Counted from the stretch's first letter, positions 1-8,337 are shown. The stretch is 12,624 nucleotides of DNA from Methylococcaceae bacterium (GCA_005792805.1 SXQV01000222.1:1-12624); one strand, 5' to 3'. The notes: generated by a model from the sequence alone, not told the origin. Program-made: numbers and translations.

Positions 1-1
1 C

Positions 2-529
2 GGCACCAGTAATGCGGTCAACCTGACCGATGGCTTGGATGGGCTTGCCATTATGCCAACGGTACTGGTTTCCGGTGCCTTGGCTATTTTTGCATACGTT
101 GCCGGCAATTCCGTATTTGCAGAATATCTGGGTATCCCATTTTTACCGCTCGCGGGAGAGCTGGTCATTTTCTGTGGTGCACTGGTTGGCGCGGGTCTGG
201 GTTTTCTCTGGTTCAATGCGTACCCTGCCATGGTATTCATGGGCGATGTGGGCGCACTTGCCCTGGGTGCTGCGCTTGGGATTCTTGCGGTACTAGTAAG
301 GCAGGAGATTGTATTGATGTTGATGGGCGGGATTTTTGTCGTCGAGACACTGTCAGTAATGATCCAAGTGCTTTCTTTCAAGCTTACCGGCCGTCGAGTT
401 TTTCGCATGGCCCCCATTCACCACCACTTTGAACTTAAAGGCTGGCCTGAACCACGCGTTATTGTCCGTTTCTGGATCATTTCCGTGATCTTGGTATTGT
501 GCGGACTGGCTACGCTCAAACTGAGATAA
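2..529 (+). CDS. mraY: Phospho-N-acetylmuramoyl-pentapeptide transferase MraY, C-terminal part (5' end outside window)
   Basis: MraY is an integral membrane enzyme that transfers phospho-MurNAc-pentapeptide from UDP to undecaprenyl phosphate, giving lipid I on the inner face of the inner membrane. The frame is open from base 2 and the visible 175 residues begin inside the family signature (GTSNAVNLTDGLDGLAIMP), whose Asp residues belong to the active site. Then follow hydrophobic segments, the FMGDVGALALG motif, FVVETLSV, and the cytoplasmic MAPIHHHFELKGWPEPRV motif with its His cluster. The ending (VIVRFWIIS...GLATLKLR) matches the E. coli type closely. About half of the usual roughly 360 residues lies before the window. 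The stop is 4 bases before murD, which fits one operon. The family call is certain; only the start is unseen. Confidence 0.97.
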   Translation, partial: GTSNAVNLTDGLDGLAIMPTVLVSGALAIFAYVAGNSVFAEYLGIPFLPLAGELVIFCGALVGAGLGFLWFNAYPAMVFMGDVGALALGAALGILAVLVRQEIVLMLMGGIFVVETLSVMIQVLSFKLTGRRVFRMAPIHHHFELKGWPEPRVIVRFWIISVILVLCGLATLKLR

Positions 530-533
530 CGCG

Positions 534-1910
534 ATGTTGGTCTCGGCTCCTGGTGTCCCCCGTGTGAATCCTCTCAAAGAGCTATCGTTTGATGAAAAAT
601 CTGCTGCGCTGATCGTAGGATTAGGCAAAACCGGTTATTCCATCGCACGATTCATGGGCAGTCAGGGTATTCGATTTGCCGTAACCGACACGAGGGAGGC
701 CCCTCCTTTCATCAACGAATTGAGGGAAGCCTTTCCAGATGCCGCCGTGTTTCTTGGCGGATTTCAGAAGGCCTCGTTCGAAGCCGCAACCCATCTCATT
801 GTCAGTCCTGGTATTTCGTTGAATGAGCCACTGATTCAGTCGGCGGAACGAAGAGGTATTCCTGTCCTTGGTGATCTCGATTTGTTCGCCCATATGGCCC
901 AGGCTTCGGTGATTGCCATTACGGGGGCGAATGGCAAAAGCACGGTAACCACATGGGTGGGCTTGATGGCCGAGGCCGACGGCCGCAAGACTCATGTTGG
1001 CGGCAATCTCGGTACCCCAATGCTGGATCTGCTGGAGGATGGCGTCGATTTATATGTTCTCGAATTGTCGAGTTTTCAATTGGAAAGCTCACATATTCTC
1101 AAGCCGATAGCGGCCACTGTTCTCAATATTAGTCCCGATCATCTGGATCGCTATGCGGATTTGCAGGCGTATGCCGATGCGAAGCGGCGAATCTTCAATG
1201 GTCATGGGTTGATGGTGTTGAATCGGGATGACCCTATGGTTGTTGACATGCTACAGCCTGATCGCAAAACGGTTTGGTTTAGCCTGGAAAGTGATTGTTG
1301 CGACTACGGGCTAAAGGTCATCGAGGGCGAAGAGTGGCTGGTCTGTCGGGGTGATCCCGTCATGGCGCGGAGCGGGATCCGATTGCATGGGCGACATAAT
1401 CTGGCGAATGCCCTTGCCGCGCTGGCTTTGGGGGATGCGGTGGGCTTGTCTCGCCGGGCCATGGTGGCGGTGTTGAAATCTTTTGAGGGGCTGGATCACC
1501 GTGCGCAATGGGTAAGTGATCATGGCGGTATCAGTTGGATCAATGACTCCAAAGCGACCAACGTGGGTGCCTGTATCGCTGCGCTTGAGGGGATGGATCA
1601 ACCCGTTGTCCTGATTGCCGGGGGCGACGGGAAAGGCGCTGACTTCAGTGTTCTGCGTTCGGTGGTGAAAGAAAAAGTAAAAGCCCTTGTCTTGATGGGA
1701 CTTGATGCGCCACGGCTACAGTCCGCGCTTGAGGATTTGGTGGAAACCGTTCGTGTGGGGAATATGTGCGAGGCTGTCAAGGCCGCTAGTGACTTGGCAG
1801 AATCGGGAGATGTCGTCCTGTTGGCTCCCGCTTGTGCGAGTCTGGACCAGTACAAGGATTACCAGGAAAGGGGCCGAATTTTCAGTGAGGAAGTGAGGAG
1901 GCTGGTCTAG
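534..1910 (+). CDS. murD: UDP-N-acetylmuramoyl-L-alanine--D-glutamate ligase MurD
   Basis: This cytoplasmic Mur ligase adds D-Glu to UDP-MurNAc-L-Ala using ATP. The 458 residues show the three-domain family pattern. An N-terminal UDP-binding fold carries GLGKTG (29-34). The central ATPase domain has the P-loop GANGKST (131-137), ELSSFQLE (177-184), NISPDHLDRY (198-207) and the Lys in AYADAKRRI (217), which aligns with the carbamylated Lys of E. coli MurD. The C-terminal domain starts after HGRHN (285-289) and holds NDSKATN (337-343) and APACASLDQY (431-440). The ATG at 534 follows mraY by 4 bases but has no convincing Shine-Dalgarno sequence. An in-frame GTG at 564 would remove ten residues that precede the conserved fold, so the exact start is open. 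Its last base overlaps the ftsW start. Confidence 0.97.
   Translation: MLVSAPGVPRVNPLKELSFDEKSAALIVGLGKTGYSIARFMGSQGIRFAVTDTREAPPFINELREAFPDAAVFLGGFQKASFEAATHLIVSPGISLNEPLIQSAERRGIPVLGDLDLFAHMAQASVIAITGANGKSTVTTWVGLMAEADGRKTHVGGNLGTPMLDLLEDGVDLYVLELSSFQLESSHILKPIAATVLNISPDHLDRYADLQAYADAKRRIFNGHGLMVLNRDDPMVVDMLQPDRKTVWFSLESDCCDYGLKVIEGEEWLVCRGDPVMARSGIRLHGRHNLANALAALALGDAVGLSRRAMVAVLKSFEGLDHRAQWVSDHGGISWINDSKATNVGACIAALEGMDQPVVLIAGGDGKGADFSVLRSVVKEKVKALVLMGLDAPRLQSALEDLVETVRVGNMCEAVKAASDLAESGDVVLLAPACASLDQYKDYQERGRIFSEEVRRLV
1896..1901 (+). promoter_or_regulatory. Ribosome binding site for ftsW (inside murD)
   Basis: A perfect AGGAGG lies within the last codons of murD, 8 bases before a GTG at 1910. 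A downstream in-frame ATG at 1922 would be 20 bases away. This spacing favours the GTG, whose first base is also the last base of the murD TAG stop (TAGTG). Confidence 0.8.
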
Positions 1911-3109
1911 TGAGTGCTGTCATGTCGCCGGCGAGTCGCGGTTTGGTGTTGCAATGGCGGGGTAACCGTTTTTACATTGACACATTGCTGCTAGTAACCT
2001 CGCTCGCATTGCTTCTTTTTGGTTACGTCATGGTGGCATCTGCCTCTCTTCACCTTGGTGACAGGATGGCGGATGACAGTTTCTATTTTCCCAGGCACCA
2101 ACTCATGCACATTGCATTGGGCCTAGTGGTGGGCTGTTTTACCGCCTCGATCAAGCTCGACGCCTGGAGCAAAATTTCCCTGCAACTCTTTTTTGTTGGC
2201 TTGCTGTTGCTGTTGCTCGTCCTTATTCCGGGTATCGGCAAGGTGGTAAATGGCAGCTCTCGTTGGATCAACTTGTTAGGCCTGAGAATTCAAGTGTCTG
2301 AGGTGTTTAAGCTCATCGCCGTCATCTATATGGCCAGCTTTATTGATCGGCATATCAATGTGGTCAGGAGTTCCTATCAAGGTATGCTTCGGCCATTCCT
2401 CCTGTTGGGGGTGGCCGCACTATTGCTGTTGAAGGAGCCTGACTTCGGAGCGACAGCGGTGATCATGTCGGTGGCGCTGGGAATGCTGTTTCTGGCGGGC
2501 GCCAGTTTATGGCAGTTCGGTACCTTGATTGCCATTTTTATTGGGGCGGGTGCCATCCTCATCATGACCGCACAATACCGGCTCAGGCGTGTGCTTAGCT
2601 TTCTTGACCCTTGGGATGATCCTCTTAATAGCGATTTTCAGCTGACCCAGGCATTGATCGCATTCGGGCGGGGGGAGTGGAGTGGAGTGGGGCTGGGTTC
2701 TAGTATTCAGAAAATGTTCTATCTTCCCGAGGCGCATACGGACTTTTTATTTTCAGTGATTGGTGAGGAATTGGGATTCATGGGGACGACTGCCGTGATC
2801 CTGCTGTTCATGATTCTGGTATGGAGAGCCTTTGTAATTGGGCAGCTGGCGGAAAAGTCCGGAACACGTTTCTCGGCTTTTTTGGCCTACGGTATCGGGA
2901 TCTGGTTCGGCTTGCAGGCGTTCATCAATATGGGAGTGAACATGGGCATGTTGCCCACCAAAGGACTCACGCTGCCCTTAATGAGCTATGGTGGTGGCAG
3001 CATTATGGTGATGTGTGCTGCGCTGGCAATCCTGTTCAGAGTGCATAGTGAGTCAATCGCCGCCGTGACAGCAAAACCCAGAGTGAAGGCGACATGGGCA
3101 AGCGTGTAA
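1910..3109 (+). CDS. ftsW: Septal peptidoglycan glycosyltransferase FtsW (SEDS family)
   Basis: FtsW polymerises lipid II into glycan strands at the division septum, working with the class b PBP FtsI. The 399 residues are strongly hydrophobic with about ten membrane segments after a short cytoplasmic N-terminus. SEDS landmarks are GSSRWINL (115-122), KEPDFG (175-180), the loop FGRGEWSGVGLGSS (252-265), PEAHTDF (273-279), whose Asp278 matches the catalytic Asp reported for SEDS polymerases, GEELGFMG, and the C-terminal KGLTLPLMSYGGGS (351-364). FtsW rather than RodA is inferred from position between murD and murG. Start is GTG at 1910, chosen for the AGGAGG 8 bases upstream. The 3' end overlaps murG by 16 bases, so coupled translation is likely. 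Confidence 0.96.
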   Translation: MSAVMSPASRGLVLQWRGNRFYIDTLLLVTSLALLLFGYVMVASASLHLGDRMADDSFYFPRHQLMHIALGLVVGCFTASIKLDAWSKISLQLFFVGLLLLLLVLIPGIGKVVNGSSRWINLLGLRIQVSEVFKLIAVIYMASFIDRHINVVRSSYQGMLRPFLLLGVAALLLLKEPDFGATAVIMSVALGMLFLAGASLWQFGTLIAIFIGAGAILIMTAQYRLRRVLSFLDPWDDPLNSDFQLTQALIAFGRGEWSGVGLGSSIQKMFYLPEAHTDFLFSVIGEELGFMGTTAVILLFMILVWRAFVIGQLAEKSGTRFSAFLAYGIGIWFGLQAFINMGVNMGMLPTKGLTLPLMSYGGGSIMVMCAALAILFRVHSESIAAVTAKPRVKATWASV

Positions 3110-4188
3110 TGATTTTGGCGGGTGGCACCGGTGGGCATGTTTACCCTGCCTTGGCGGTAGCTCGTGAATTGATGGGGGATGGCCATGAGGTCGTCTGGGT
3201 GGGAACCCGCAGGGGGTTGGAGGCGCGAGTGATTCCGCCAACGGGCATCCCGGTGGAGTGGCTATCCGTGGCCGGTCTCCGTGGCAAAGGCTGGCGGGAT
3301 ACCTTGAAGGCTCCATTCATGCTGCTGCGTGCATTGTGTCAATCTGCGTCGATACTCCGTCGGGTTAAGCCCGATGTGGTGCTGGGTATGGGCGGATTTG
3401 TGTCGGGGCCTGGGGGACTGATTGCCACCCTTTTGGGAATCCCCCTGGTTCTGCATGAGCAAAACTGCGTGCCGGGTACCACGAATAGGTGGTTGGCCAA
3501 GCGGGCCACCGTAGTGCTTGAGGCGTTCCCTGGCAGTTTTCCCGGTAGGGTAAGCGCAAGCTTTACGGGTAATCCGCTCCGATCTGAAATTGCGGCACTG
3601 CCGGTTAGGCCGATGGTGTGGTCGCCTGGCCATCCGCTTAACATTTTGGTGGTTGGCGGCAGTCTTGGTGCGCAAGCACTGAATGAGGTCGTGCCCGAAG
3701 CTCTGGCTAAATTAAGCCATCCTCTGAATATCCGCCATCAAACTGGCGAGGCTATGCGTGCTGATACGGCCGGCCGTTATAGCGCGGCGGGACTTACGGC
3801 AGACGTAAGCGCCTTTGTTGAAGATATGGCAGAGGCTTATGGGTGGGCGGATTTTGCGATCTGCCGATCCGGTGCCATGACGGTTAGTGAACTGGCCGCC
3901 GCCGGGCTGCCCGCAGTGCTGGTGCCTTATCCGCATGCTATCGACGATCACCAGACGAAAAACGCGCACTATCTTGCTGATGCCGGAGCGGTCGTTCTGA
4001 TGCCACAAACGGAGTTAACCCCTGAGCGTCTCGCCTCTGTGCTTGCGAGCCTGCTTGAATCGCCCGGAAAATTTGTCGATATGGCGCAAAAGGCCAGAGC
4101 CAAGGCCAAACCCGATGCGGCGCAAATCGTTGCGGGAATCTGTCTCGATAATGCGCTTAATCCCTCACAGTCTGGGAGGAAAACATGA
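3094..4188 (+). CDS. murG: UDP-GlcNAc:lipid I GlcNAc transferase MurG
   Basis: MurG is a peripheral inner-membrane GT-B glycosyltransferase (family GT28) that adds GlcNAc to lipid I, forming lipid II. The 364 residues show both Rossmann halves. The N-terminal acceptor domain has the glycine loop GGTGGH (10-15), GMGGFVSGP (98-106) and HEQN (121-124). The C-terminal donor domain has VVGGSLGAQALN (186-197), HQTGEA (215-220), CRSGAMTVSELAA (257-269) and PYPHAIDDHQ (278-287), the region that contacts UDP-GlcNAc. The start overlaps the end of ftsW by 16 bases, with a weak GAAGG ahead of it, and the stop overlaps murC in an ATGA. Length and motifs are normal. Confidence 0.97.
   Translation: MGKRVMILAGGTGGHVYPALAVARELMGDGHEVVWVGTRRGLEARVIPPTGIPVEWLSVAGLRGKGWRDTLKAPFMLLRALCQSASILRRVKPDVVLGMGGFVSGPGGLIATLLGIPLVLHEQNCVPGTTNRWLAKRATVVLEAFPGSFPGRVSASFTGNPLRSEIAALPVRPMVWSPGHPLNILVVGGSLGAQALNEVVPEALAKLSHPLNIRHQTGEAMRADTAGRYSAAGLTADVSAFVEDMAEAYGWADFAICRSGAMTVSELAAAGLPAVLVPYPHAIDDHQTKNAHYLADAGAVVLMPQTELTPERLASVLASLLESPGKFVDMAQKARAKAKPDAAQIVAGICLDNALNPSQSGRKT
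4174..4180 (+). promoter_or_regulatory. Ribosome binding site for murC (inside murG)
   Basis: GGGAGGA ends 4 bases before the ATG at 4185, whose ATGA overlaps the murG stop. It supports this start over the internal ATGs at residues 7 and 13 of the reading frame, although the conserved MurC fold only begins around residue 17. Confidence 0.75.
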
Positions 4189-5618
4189 AGCTTTCCGACG
4201 AAATGCATGGCCAGCATGGCATGAGCAAAATTCGCCGCATCCATCTCATTGGTATCGGTGGAACGGGAATGAGTGGGATCGCTGAAGTGTTGCTGAATCT
4301 TGGTTACGAGGTTTCGGGTTCCGATCAGGGTGACAATGCGGCCACGCGACGTCTGGCCGGTCTTGGCGCGGCCATCTATCGTGGTCATGAAGCCGCCAAT
4401 GTTGAGGGTGCCGAAGTGGTTGTGGTTTCGACGGCCATCGACCGGTCCAATAGCGAGTTGGATGCGGCAAGAGCACAAAAGATACCGGTGATCTCTCGGG
4501 CGGAAATGCTGGCTGAGTTGATGCGATTTCGATTTGGTATCGCTGTGGCGGGGACGCATGGTAAAACCACCACGACCAGTCTTGCTGCAAGCGTCTTGGC
4601 AGAGGCTGGGCTTGATCCCACCTTCGTGATTGGCGGTCGCCTTAACAGTGTAGGCACGAACGCGCAGTTGGGTAGAGGTTCATTTCTTGTCGCGGAAGCG
4701 GATGAGAGCGACGCCTCATTTTTGCATCTCCAGCCGATGATTGCGGTGGTCACGAATATTGATCGTGACCACATGGAAACCTACGAGGGCGACTTCAATC
4801 GTCTTAAGCAGACGTTCATCGAGTTTTTGCATCATGTCCCGTTCTACGGCATGACAGTTCTCTGTCTTGAGGATGAGGGGGTCCGGGAGATATTGCCTAA
4901 AATCAGCAAGCCCGTGAAAACCTATGGATTTACGCATGAAGCTGATGTCCGCGCGTTTGATATTCGCCAGGACGGTATGCGCAGTATTTTTAAGGTGGCC
5001 CGAAGAGGCCAGGTCTCTGATTTTGAGGTGACTTTAAATCTTCCAGGGCGTCATAACATTCTGAACGCCTTGTCCGTTATCGCCATTGCCGACGAGTTGG
5101 AGATAGAGCCAGCCACCATTCAGCGGGCACTGAGCCAATTCAAGGGTATCGGTCGACGCTTTCAGGTTAACGGCGAGATTACCCTGGGTGGAAAAGCTGT
5201 CACTTTTGTCGACGATTATGGACACCATCCTCGGGAGATTGAGGCGACTCTGGACTCTGCGCGACAGTCCTACCCGGGTAGGCGTCTGGTCATGATTTTT
5301 CAGCCTCACCGATATAGTCGAACGCGTGACTTGTTCGAGGATTTTGTCGATGTGCTTTCAAAAACCGACGTGCTGATTCTCGCCGAGGTGTATCCGGCCG
5401 GAGAAAAGCCCATCAATGGCGCAGACGGGCGTTCGCTTTCGCGAGCCATACGGGTGCGAGGTCAGATCGAACCGGTTTTCGTGGCTGAACTAAGCGACCT
5501 GTCAGGTTTGCTGTCCGGTATCCTTGAGCCAGGTGATGTTGTACTGACGCTGGGGGCGGGTAGCATTGGTCAGTTGGCGGCGGAATTGCCGGAGCGAATG
5601 ACTAATTACTTTTCTTGA
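4185..5618 (+). CDS. murC: UDP-N-acetylmuramate--L-alanine ligase MurC
   Basis: MurC is the first Mur ligase; it adds L-Ala to UDP-MurNAc with ATP in the cytoplasm. The 477 residues contain the N-terminal dinucleotide-like loop GIGGTGMSGIAE (23-34), the P-loop GTHGKTTT (123-130), the Mg-binding acidic motif EADESD (171-176), NIDRDH (191-196), GRHNILNA (288-295) at the domain 2/3 junction, DDYGHHP (343-349) and QPHRYSRT (373-380), all typical of MurC rather than MurD, MurE or MurF. The start overlaps the murG stop (ATGA) and has its own GGGAGG, so translation is both coupled and well initiated. It is followed 7 bases later by murB, the next enzyme in the set. About 16 residues precede the first strand, slightly more than necessary. 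Confidence 0.97.
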   Translation: MKLSDEMHGQHGMSKIRRIHLIGIGGTGMSGIAEVLLNLGYEVSGSDQGDNAATRRLAGLGAAIYRGHEAANVEGAEVVVVSTAIDRSNSELDAARAQKIPVISRAEMLAELMRFRFGIAVAGTHGKTTTTSLAASVLAEAGLDPTFVIGGRLNSVGTNAQLGRGSFLVAEADESDASFLHLQPMIAVVTNIDRDHMETYEGDFNRLKQTFIEFLHHVPFYGMTVLCLEDEGVREILPKISKPVKTYGFTHEADVRAFDIRQDGMRSIFKVARRGQVSDFEVTLNLPGRHNILNALSVIAIADELEIEPATIQRALSQFKGIGRRFQVNGEITLGGKAVTFVDDYGHHPREIEATLDSARQSYPGRRLVMIFQPHRYSRTRDLFEDFVDVLSKTDVLILAEVYPAGEKPINGADGRSLSRAIRVRGQIEPVFVAELSDLSGLLSGILEPGDVVLTLGAGSIGQLAAELPERMTNYFS

Positions 5619-5625
5619 CAGATCA

Positions 5626-6552
5626 ATGACGTCGCCTGTAGCCAACCCTGATATGACGAGTACTGCGATTCGGGGCGAGCTCCGATTCAACGAGTCGATG
5701 GCTGAGCACAATTCTTGGCGGGCCGGTGGTCGCGCCGAGCGATTTTTTATCCCTGCAGACCTGGATGATCTCCTGGTTTTTTTGAGAACACAGACCGAAG
5801 CCAATGAGCCATTACTGTGGGTTGGTCTGGGCAGCAATTTGCTTGTACGGGATGGTGGGTTGAGTGGGACCGTTATTTGTACACGTCATCGGCTTAAACA
5901 AATGACCCTCGTTGGGCAGGGCAGGGTCGAGGTTCAGGCGGGGGTGCCTTGCGCCCATGTCGCCAAGTTCTGCGCCGAGCAGGGATGGGTGGGAGCCGAA
6001 TTTCTTGCGGGGATTCCTGGGACCATGGGCGGTGCACTGGCCATGAATGCCGGGGCATTCGGTGGCGAAACATGGGATTTGGTGAGCCGGGTGACGATCG
6101 CGAATCGGCTAGGACATTTACGGGACAGAAGTCCGGACGATTACCAGGTGGGTTATCGTAGCGTTCGAGGCCCCGAGAACGAATGGTTTATGAGCTGTGA
6201 GTTGGCCCTGAAAGAAGGGGATGTGACAGTAAGTCGGACGAAAATAAAAGGTTTGCTGGCTCGTCGCAATGAAACACAGCCGACAAATATGCCGAGTTGC
6301 GGGTCTGTCTTTCGTAATCCCGAAGGGGATTTTTCCGCTCGACTTATTGAGGCCTCTGGTCTGAAGGGCTACTCGATCGGTGGCGCTCAGGTCTCCGAAA
6401 AGCATGCGAATTTTATCGTCAACTTGGGTGATGCCAGTGCGGCCGATATAGAGAGCTTGTTGCGGTTTGTGCAAGCAGAGGTCATGCGTCTTCAGGGGGT
6501 TCAGTTGGTGCCTGAAGTGAAAATTGTGGGTTGCAAACCAGAGGAGGCGTGA
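5626..6552 (+). CDS. murB: UDP-N-acetylenolpyruvoylglucosamine reductase MurB
   Basis: MurB is an FAD enzyme that reduces UDP-GlcNAc-enolpyruvate to UDP-MurNAc with NADPH. The 308 residues show the FAD-binding half with NSWRAGG (29-35), GLGSNLLVRDGG (67-78) and GIPGTMGGALAMNAGAFGG (129-147), then YRSV (177-180), the SCGSVFRNP motif (224-232) with the catalytic Ser227, GGAQVSEKHANF (252-263), and the conserved Glu297 in VPEVKI. The length and the lack of the longer insertion of E. coli MurB point to the shorter class II form, usual where murB follows murC. The ATG at 5626 lacks a clear Shine-Dalgarno sequence; an in-frame ATG at 5653 would drop nine poorly conserved residues. The stop overlaps the ddl start (TGATG). 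Confidence 0.96.
   Translation: MTSPVANPDMTSTAIRGELRFNESMAEHNSWRAGGRAERFFIPADLDDLLVFLRTQTEANEPLLWVGLGSNLLVRDGGLSGTVICTRHRLKQMTLVGQGRVEVQAGVPCAHVAKFCAEQGWVGAEFLAGIPGTMGGALAMNAGAFGGETWDLVSRVTIANRLGHLRDRSPDDYQVGYRSVRGPENEWFMSCELALKEGDVTVSRTKIKGLLARRNETQPTNMPSCGSVFRNPEGDFSARLIEASGLKGYSIGGAQVSEKHANFIVNLGDASAADIESLLRFVQAEVMRLQGVQLVPEVKIVGCKPEEA
6541..6547 (+). promoter_or_regulatory. Ribosome binding site for ddl (inside murB)
   Basis: GAGGAGG near the end of murB lies 4 bases before the ATG at 6552. That ATG shares one base with the murB TGA. The site decides for this start over the earlier in-frame ATG at 6531, which would itself cover the GAGGAGG. Confidence 0.75.
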
Positions 6553-7493
6553 TGAGTCGGCAAGTGAAGGATCCCGGCGAATTTGGGTGCGTCGCGGTGC
6601 TCATGGGCGGCGCTGCCGCTGAACGAGAGATTTCGCTGAAAAGTGGGCGTGCCGTTTTAGAGTCTTTGCTGAGCAAGGGTGTCGATGCCGTGGGCCTTGA
6701 TGTGGGACGACAGATGACGCAGCCCCTCACTGGGGGTTCGCGAAGCTTTGACCGGGTGTTCAATATTATTCATGGTCGAGGTGGCGAAGATGGTGTCCTG
6801 CAGGGTGCGCTGGAGGCTCTGGGGATTCCGTACACGGGCAGCGGAGTGCTGGCTTCCGCCCTAAGTATGGACAAGTTACGGACCAAACTATGCTGGATGG
6901 GGGCTGATTTGCCTACGCCGCGCTGGATGCGGATCAGAACTGAGCAGGATTTAATAATCTGTGAGGAAACACTGGGTTTCCCCGTTATCATAAAACCCGC
7001 TCAAGAGGGCTCCAGCATTGGCATGAGCAGGGCTGAGGATCGTGAACAGCTCAAGGAGGCGTGGCGCACCGCGTCGTTATATAATTGCGATGTCTTTGCC
7101 GAATCCTGGATTGTTGGCAAGGAATACACCGCCGCAATCCTGAATGGCAAGCCTCTTCCACTCATTCGTCTTGAAACCCCCCATACCTTTTATGATTTCG
7201 ACGCCAAGTACCGCGCCGAAACTACTCAATATCATTGCCCTTGCGGTCTTTTGGCCGAGCAGGAGCGGCGGCTTCAGCAATTGGCAGAAGAGGCCTGTGA
7301 AATTGTTGGCGTATACGGCTGGGCCAGGGTGGATCTGATGGTCGATCACAGTGGGCAGCCCTGGCTGATTGAGGTCAATACCGTGCCGGGTATGACCGAC
7401 CATAGCCTGGTTCCCATGGCGGCTCGACAGGCGGGTCTTTCATTTGATGATCTGGTTTGGCAGATTCTCGAAACCAGTTTTGACCGGATTTGA
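6552..7493 (+). CDS. ddl: D-alanine--D-alanine ligase
   Basis: Ddl is an ATP-grasp enzyme that joins two D-Ala for the MurF step of the peptidoglycan pentapeptide. From the ATG at 6552 it has 313 residues. Visible are the first D-Ala site AEREISLKSG (23-32), HGRGGEDG (74-81), GSGVLASALSMDK (96-108), the ATP-grasp core KPAQEGSSIGMSR (148-160), the YDFDAKY segment (214-220), and the Mg/product motif EVNTVPGMTDHS (274-285). The Tyr in the DAKY stretch fits the Ala-Ala rather than the Ala-lactate class. It resembles E. coli DdlB more than DdlA, as expected from its place before ftsQ. The start is set by GAGGAGG just upstream, with stop-start overlap to murB. Confidence 0.97.
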   Translation: MSRQVKDPGEFGCVAVLMGGAAAEREISLKSGRAVLESLLSKGVDAVGLDVGRQMTQPLTGGSRSFDRVFNIIHGRGGEDGVLQGALEALGIPYTGSGVLASALSMDKLRTKLCWMGADLPTPRWMRIRTEQDLIICEETLGFPVIIKPAQEGSSIGMSRAEDREQLKEAWRTASLYNCDVFAESWIVGKEYTAAILNGKPLPLIRLETPHTFYDFDAKYRAETTQYHCPCGLLAEQERRLQQLAEEACEIVGVYGWARVDLMVDHSGQPWLIEVNTVPGMTDHSLVPMAARQAGLSFDDLVWQILETSFDRI

Positions 7494-7501
7494 TATCCAT
7501 T

Positions 7502-8305
7502 ATGAGTCGCGGCCTACAGAAACCCCGCAGAAAAAAAAACAACTCCTTGGGCGTAGCTTTATTGGCGGGGGTCGGCCTGCTTGCCGGATTTGTGGCGATG
7601 CACGGGCGAGACAGTCTCATATCCCCTGTTGAGGTATTACTGCCAATTAAGCATGTTCGGATTGAGGGTGAGTTCGCCAATATCGACCCCCAGGAGGTTG
7701 AGCGGCACCTTTTGCCTCTGGCGCGCGGGAACTACCTTACGGTGGATATGAAAGCGCTTGAGCAGGCTGCATCGGAGGTGGCCTGGGTGGGTTCAGTGAG
7801 TGTGACGCGGATTTGGCCAGACACGCTTCAGGTAAATATTAGCGAGCAGAGCCCGGTCGCTCGCTGGGGTAGTGACAGCCTCTTGGGACAGTCGGGCGAG
7901 GTGTTCGTATTGCCGAGTCAAGTGGCTGATTTTTCTCATCTACCGGTGCTGTATGCCCCCCGAGGACATGAAGTTGAAGTGCTGGGGATGCTGGATAATC
8001 TGAATAAAAAACTCGAATCCCGCAGGTCACTCGTGTCTTCGCTCAAGCTCAGCAATCGATTGGCTTGGACGGTGGTTTTGTCGGATGGTCTCGAAATCTG
8101 TTTCGGCAGTCAGAACCCTCTAAATGCCGTGGACCGGTTGTTGGGCGAGTTATCTGCGCTGGGTGGTCAGCGTTTGGCGCTGTTGAGAAAAGTTGATTTG
8201 CGTTACCCGAGGGGTTTTGCGGTCACTTGGAAAACGCCGATAGAGGAGGGCGGAACGACGTCTCCGGCCCAAGAGCAATCGCAAAAGCCACTTAAGTCGG
8301 GTTAG
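7502..8305 (+). CDS. ftsQ: Cell division protein FtsQ
   Basis: FtsQ is a bitopic inner-membrane divisome protein that, with FtsB and FtsL, links early and late division proteins. The 267 residues begin with a basic cytoplasmic tail (KPRRKK), then one membrane segment (about 15-34), a periplasmic POTRA domain (about 46-115, with VRIEG...GNYLTVD...VGSVSVTRIWPDTLQVNISE) and the beta domain (about 116-245) ending in RKVDLRYPRGFAVTWK, typical of FtsQ. The last 20 residues are a polar tail. I chose the ATG at 7502, 8 bases after the ddl stop. A TTG at 7490 overlapping that stop would add four residues; neither has a good Shine-Dalgarno sequence, so reinitiation after ddl is likely. Confidence 0.95.
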   Translation: MSRGLQKPRRKKNNSLGVALLAGVGLLAGFVAMHGRDSLISPVEVLLPIKHVRIEGEFANIDPQEVERHLLPLARGNYLTVDMKALEQAASEVAWVGSVSVTRIWPDTLQVNISEQSPVARWGSDSLLGQSGEVFVLPSQVADFSHLPVLYAPRGHEVEVLGMLDNLNKKLESRRSLVSSLKLSNRLAWTVVLSDGLEICFGSQNPLNAVDRLLGELSALGGQRLALLRKVDLRYPRGFAVTWKTPIEEGGTTSPAQEQSQKPLKSG

Positions 8306-8337
8306 ATAGTTTGGATTTTTTGAATTGCAAGAAAAAA

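Noticed and set aside
241..276. Ala in place of Ser in the MraY FMGDVGALALG motif compared with E. coli
   Set aside because: The Ala form is, as I recall, also found in other proteobacterial MraY proteins, so it is ordinary variation.
3969..4559. Open frame of 196 codons on the minus strand across murG and murC
   Set aside because: It runs antisense through conserved MurG and MurC motifs and has no family likeness or plausible start signal.
5615..5620. Perfect TTGACA (-35 consensus) at the murC stop
   Set aside because: At 16-18 bases downstream there is no acceptable -10 (closest is TAGCCA), and the site lies inside a tightly packed operon. Probably chance.
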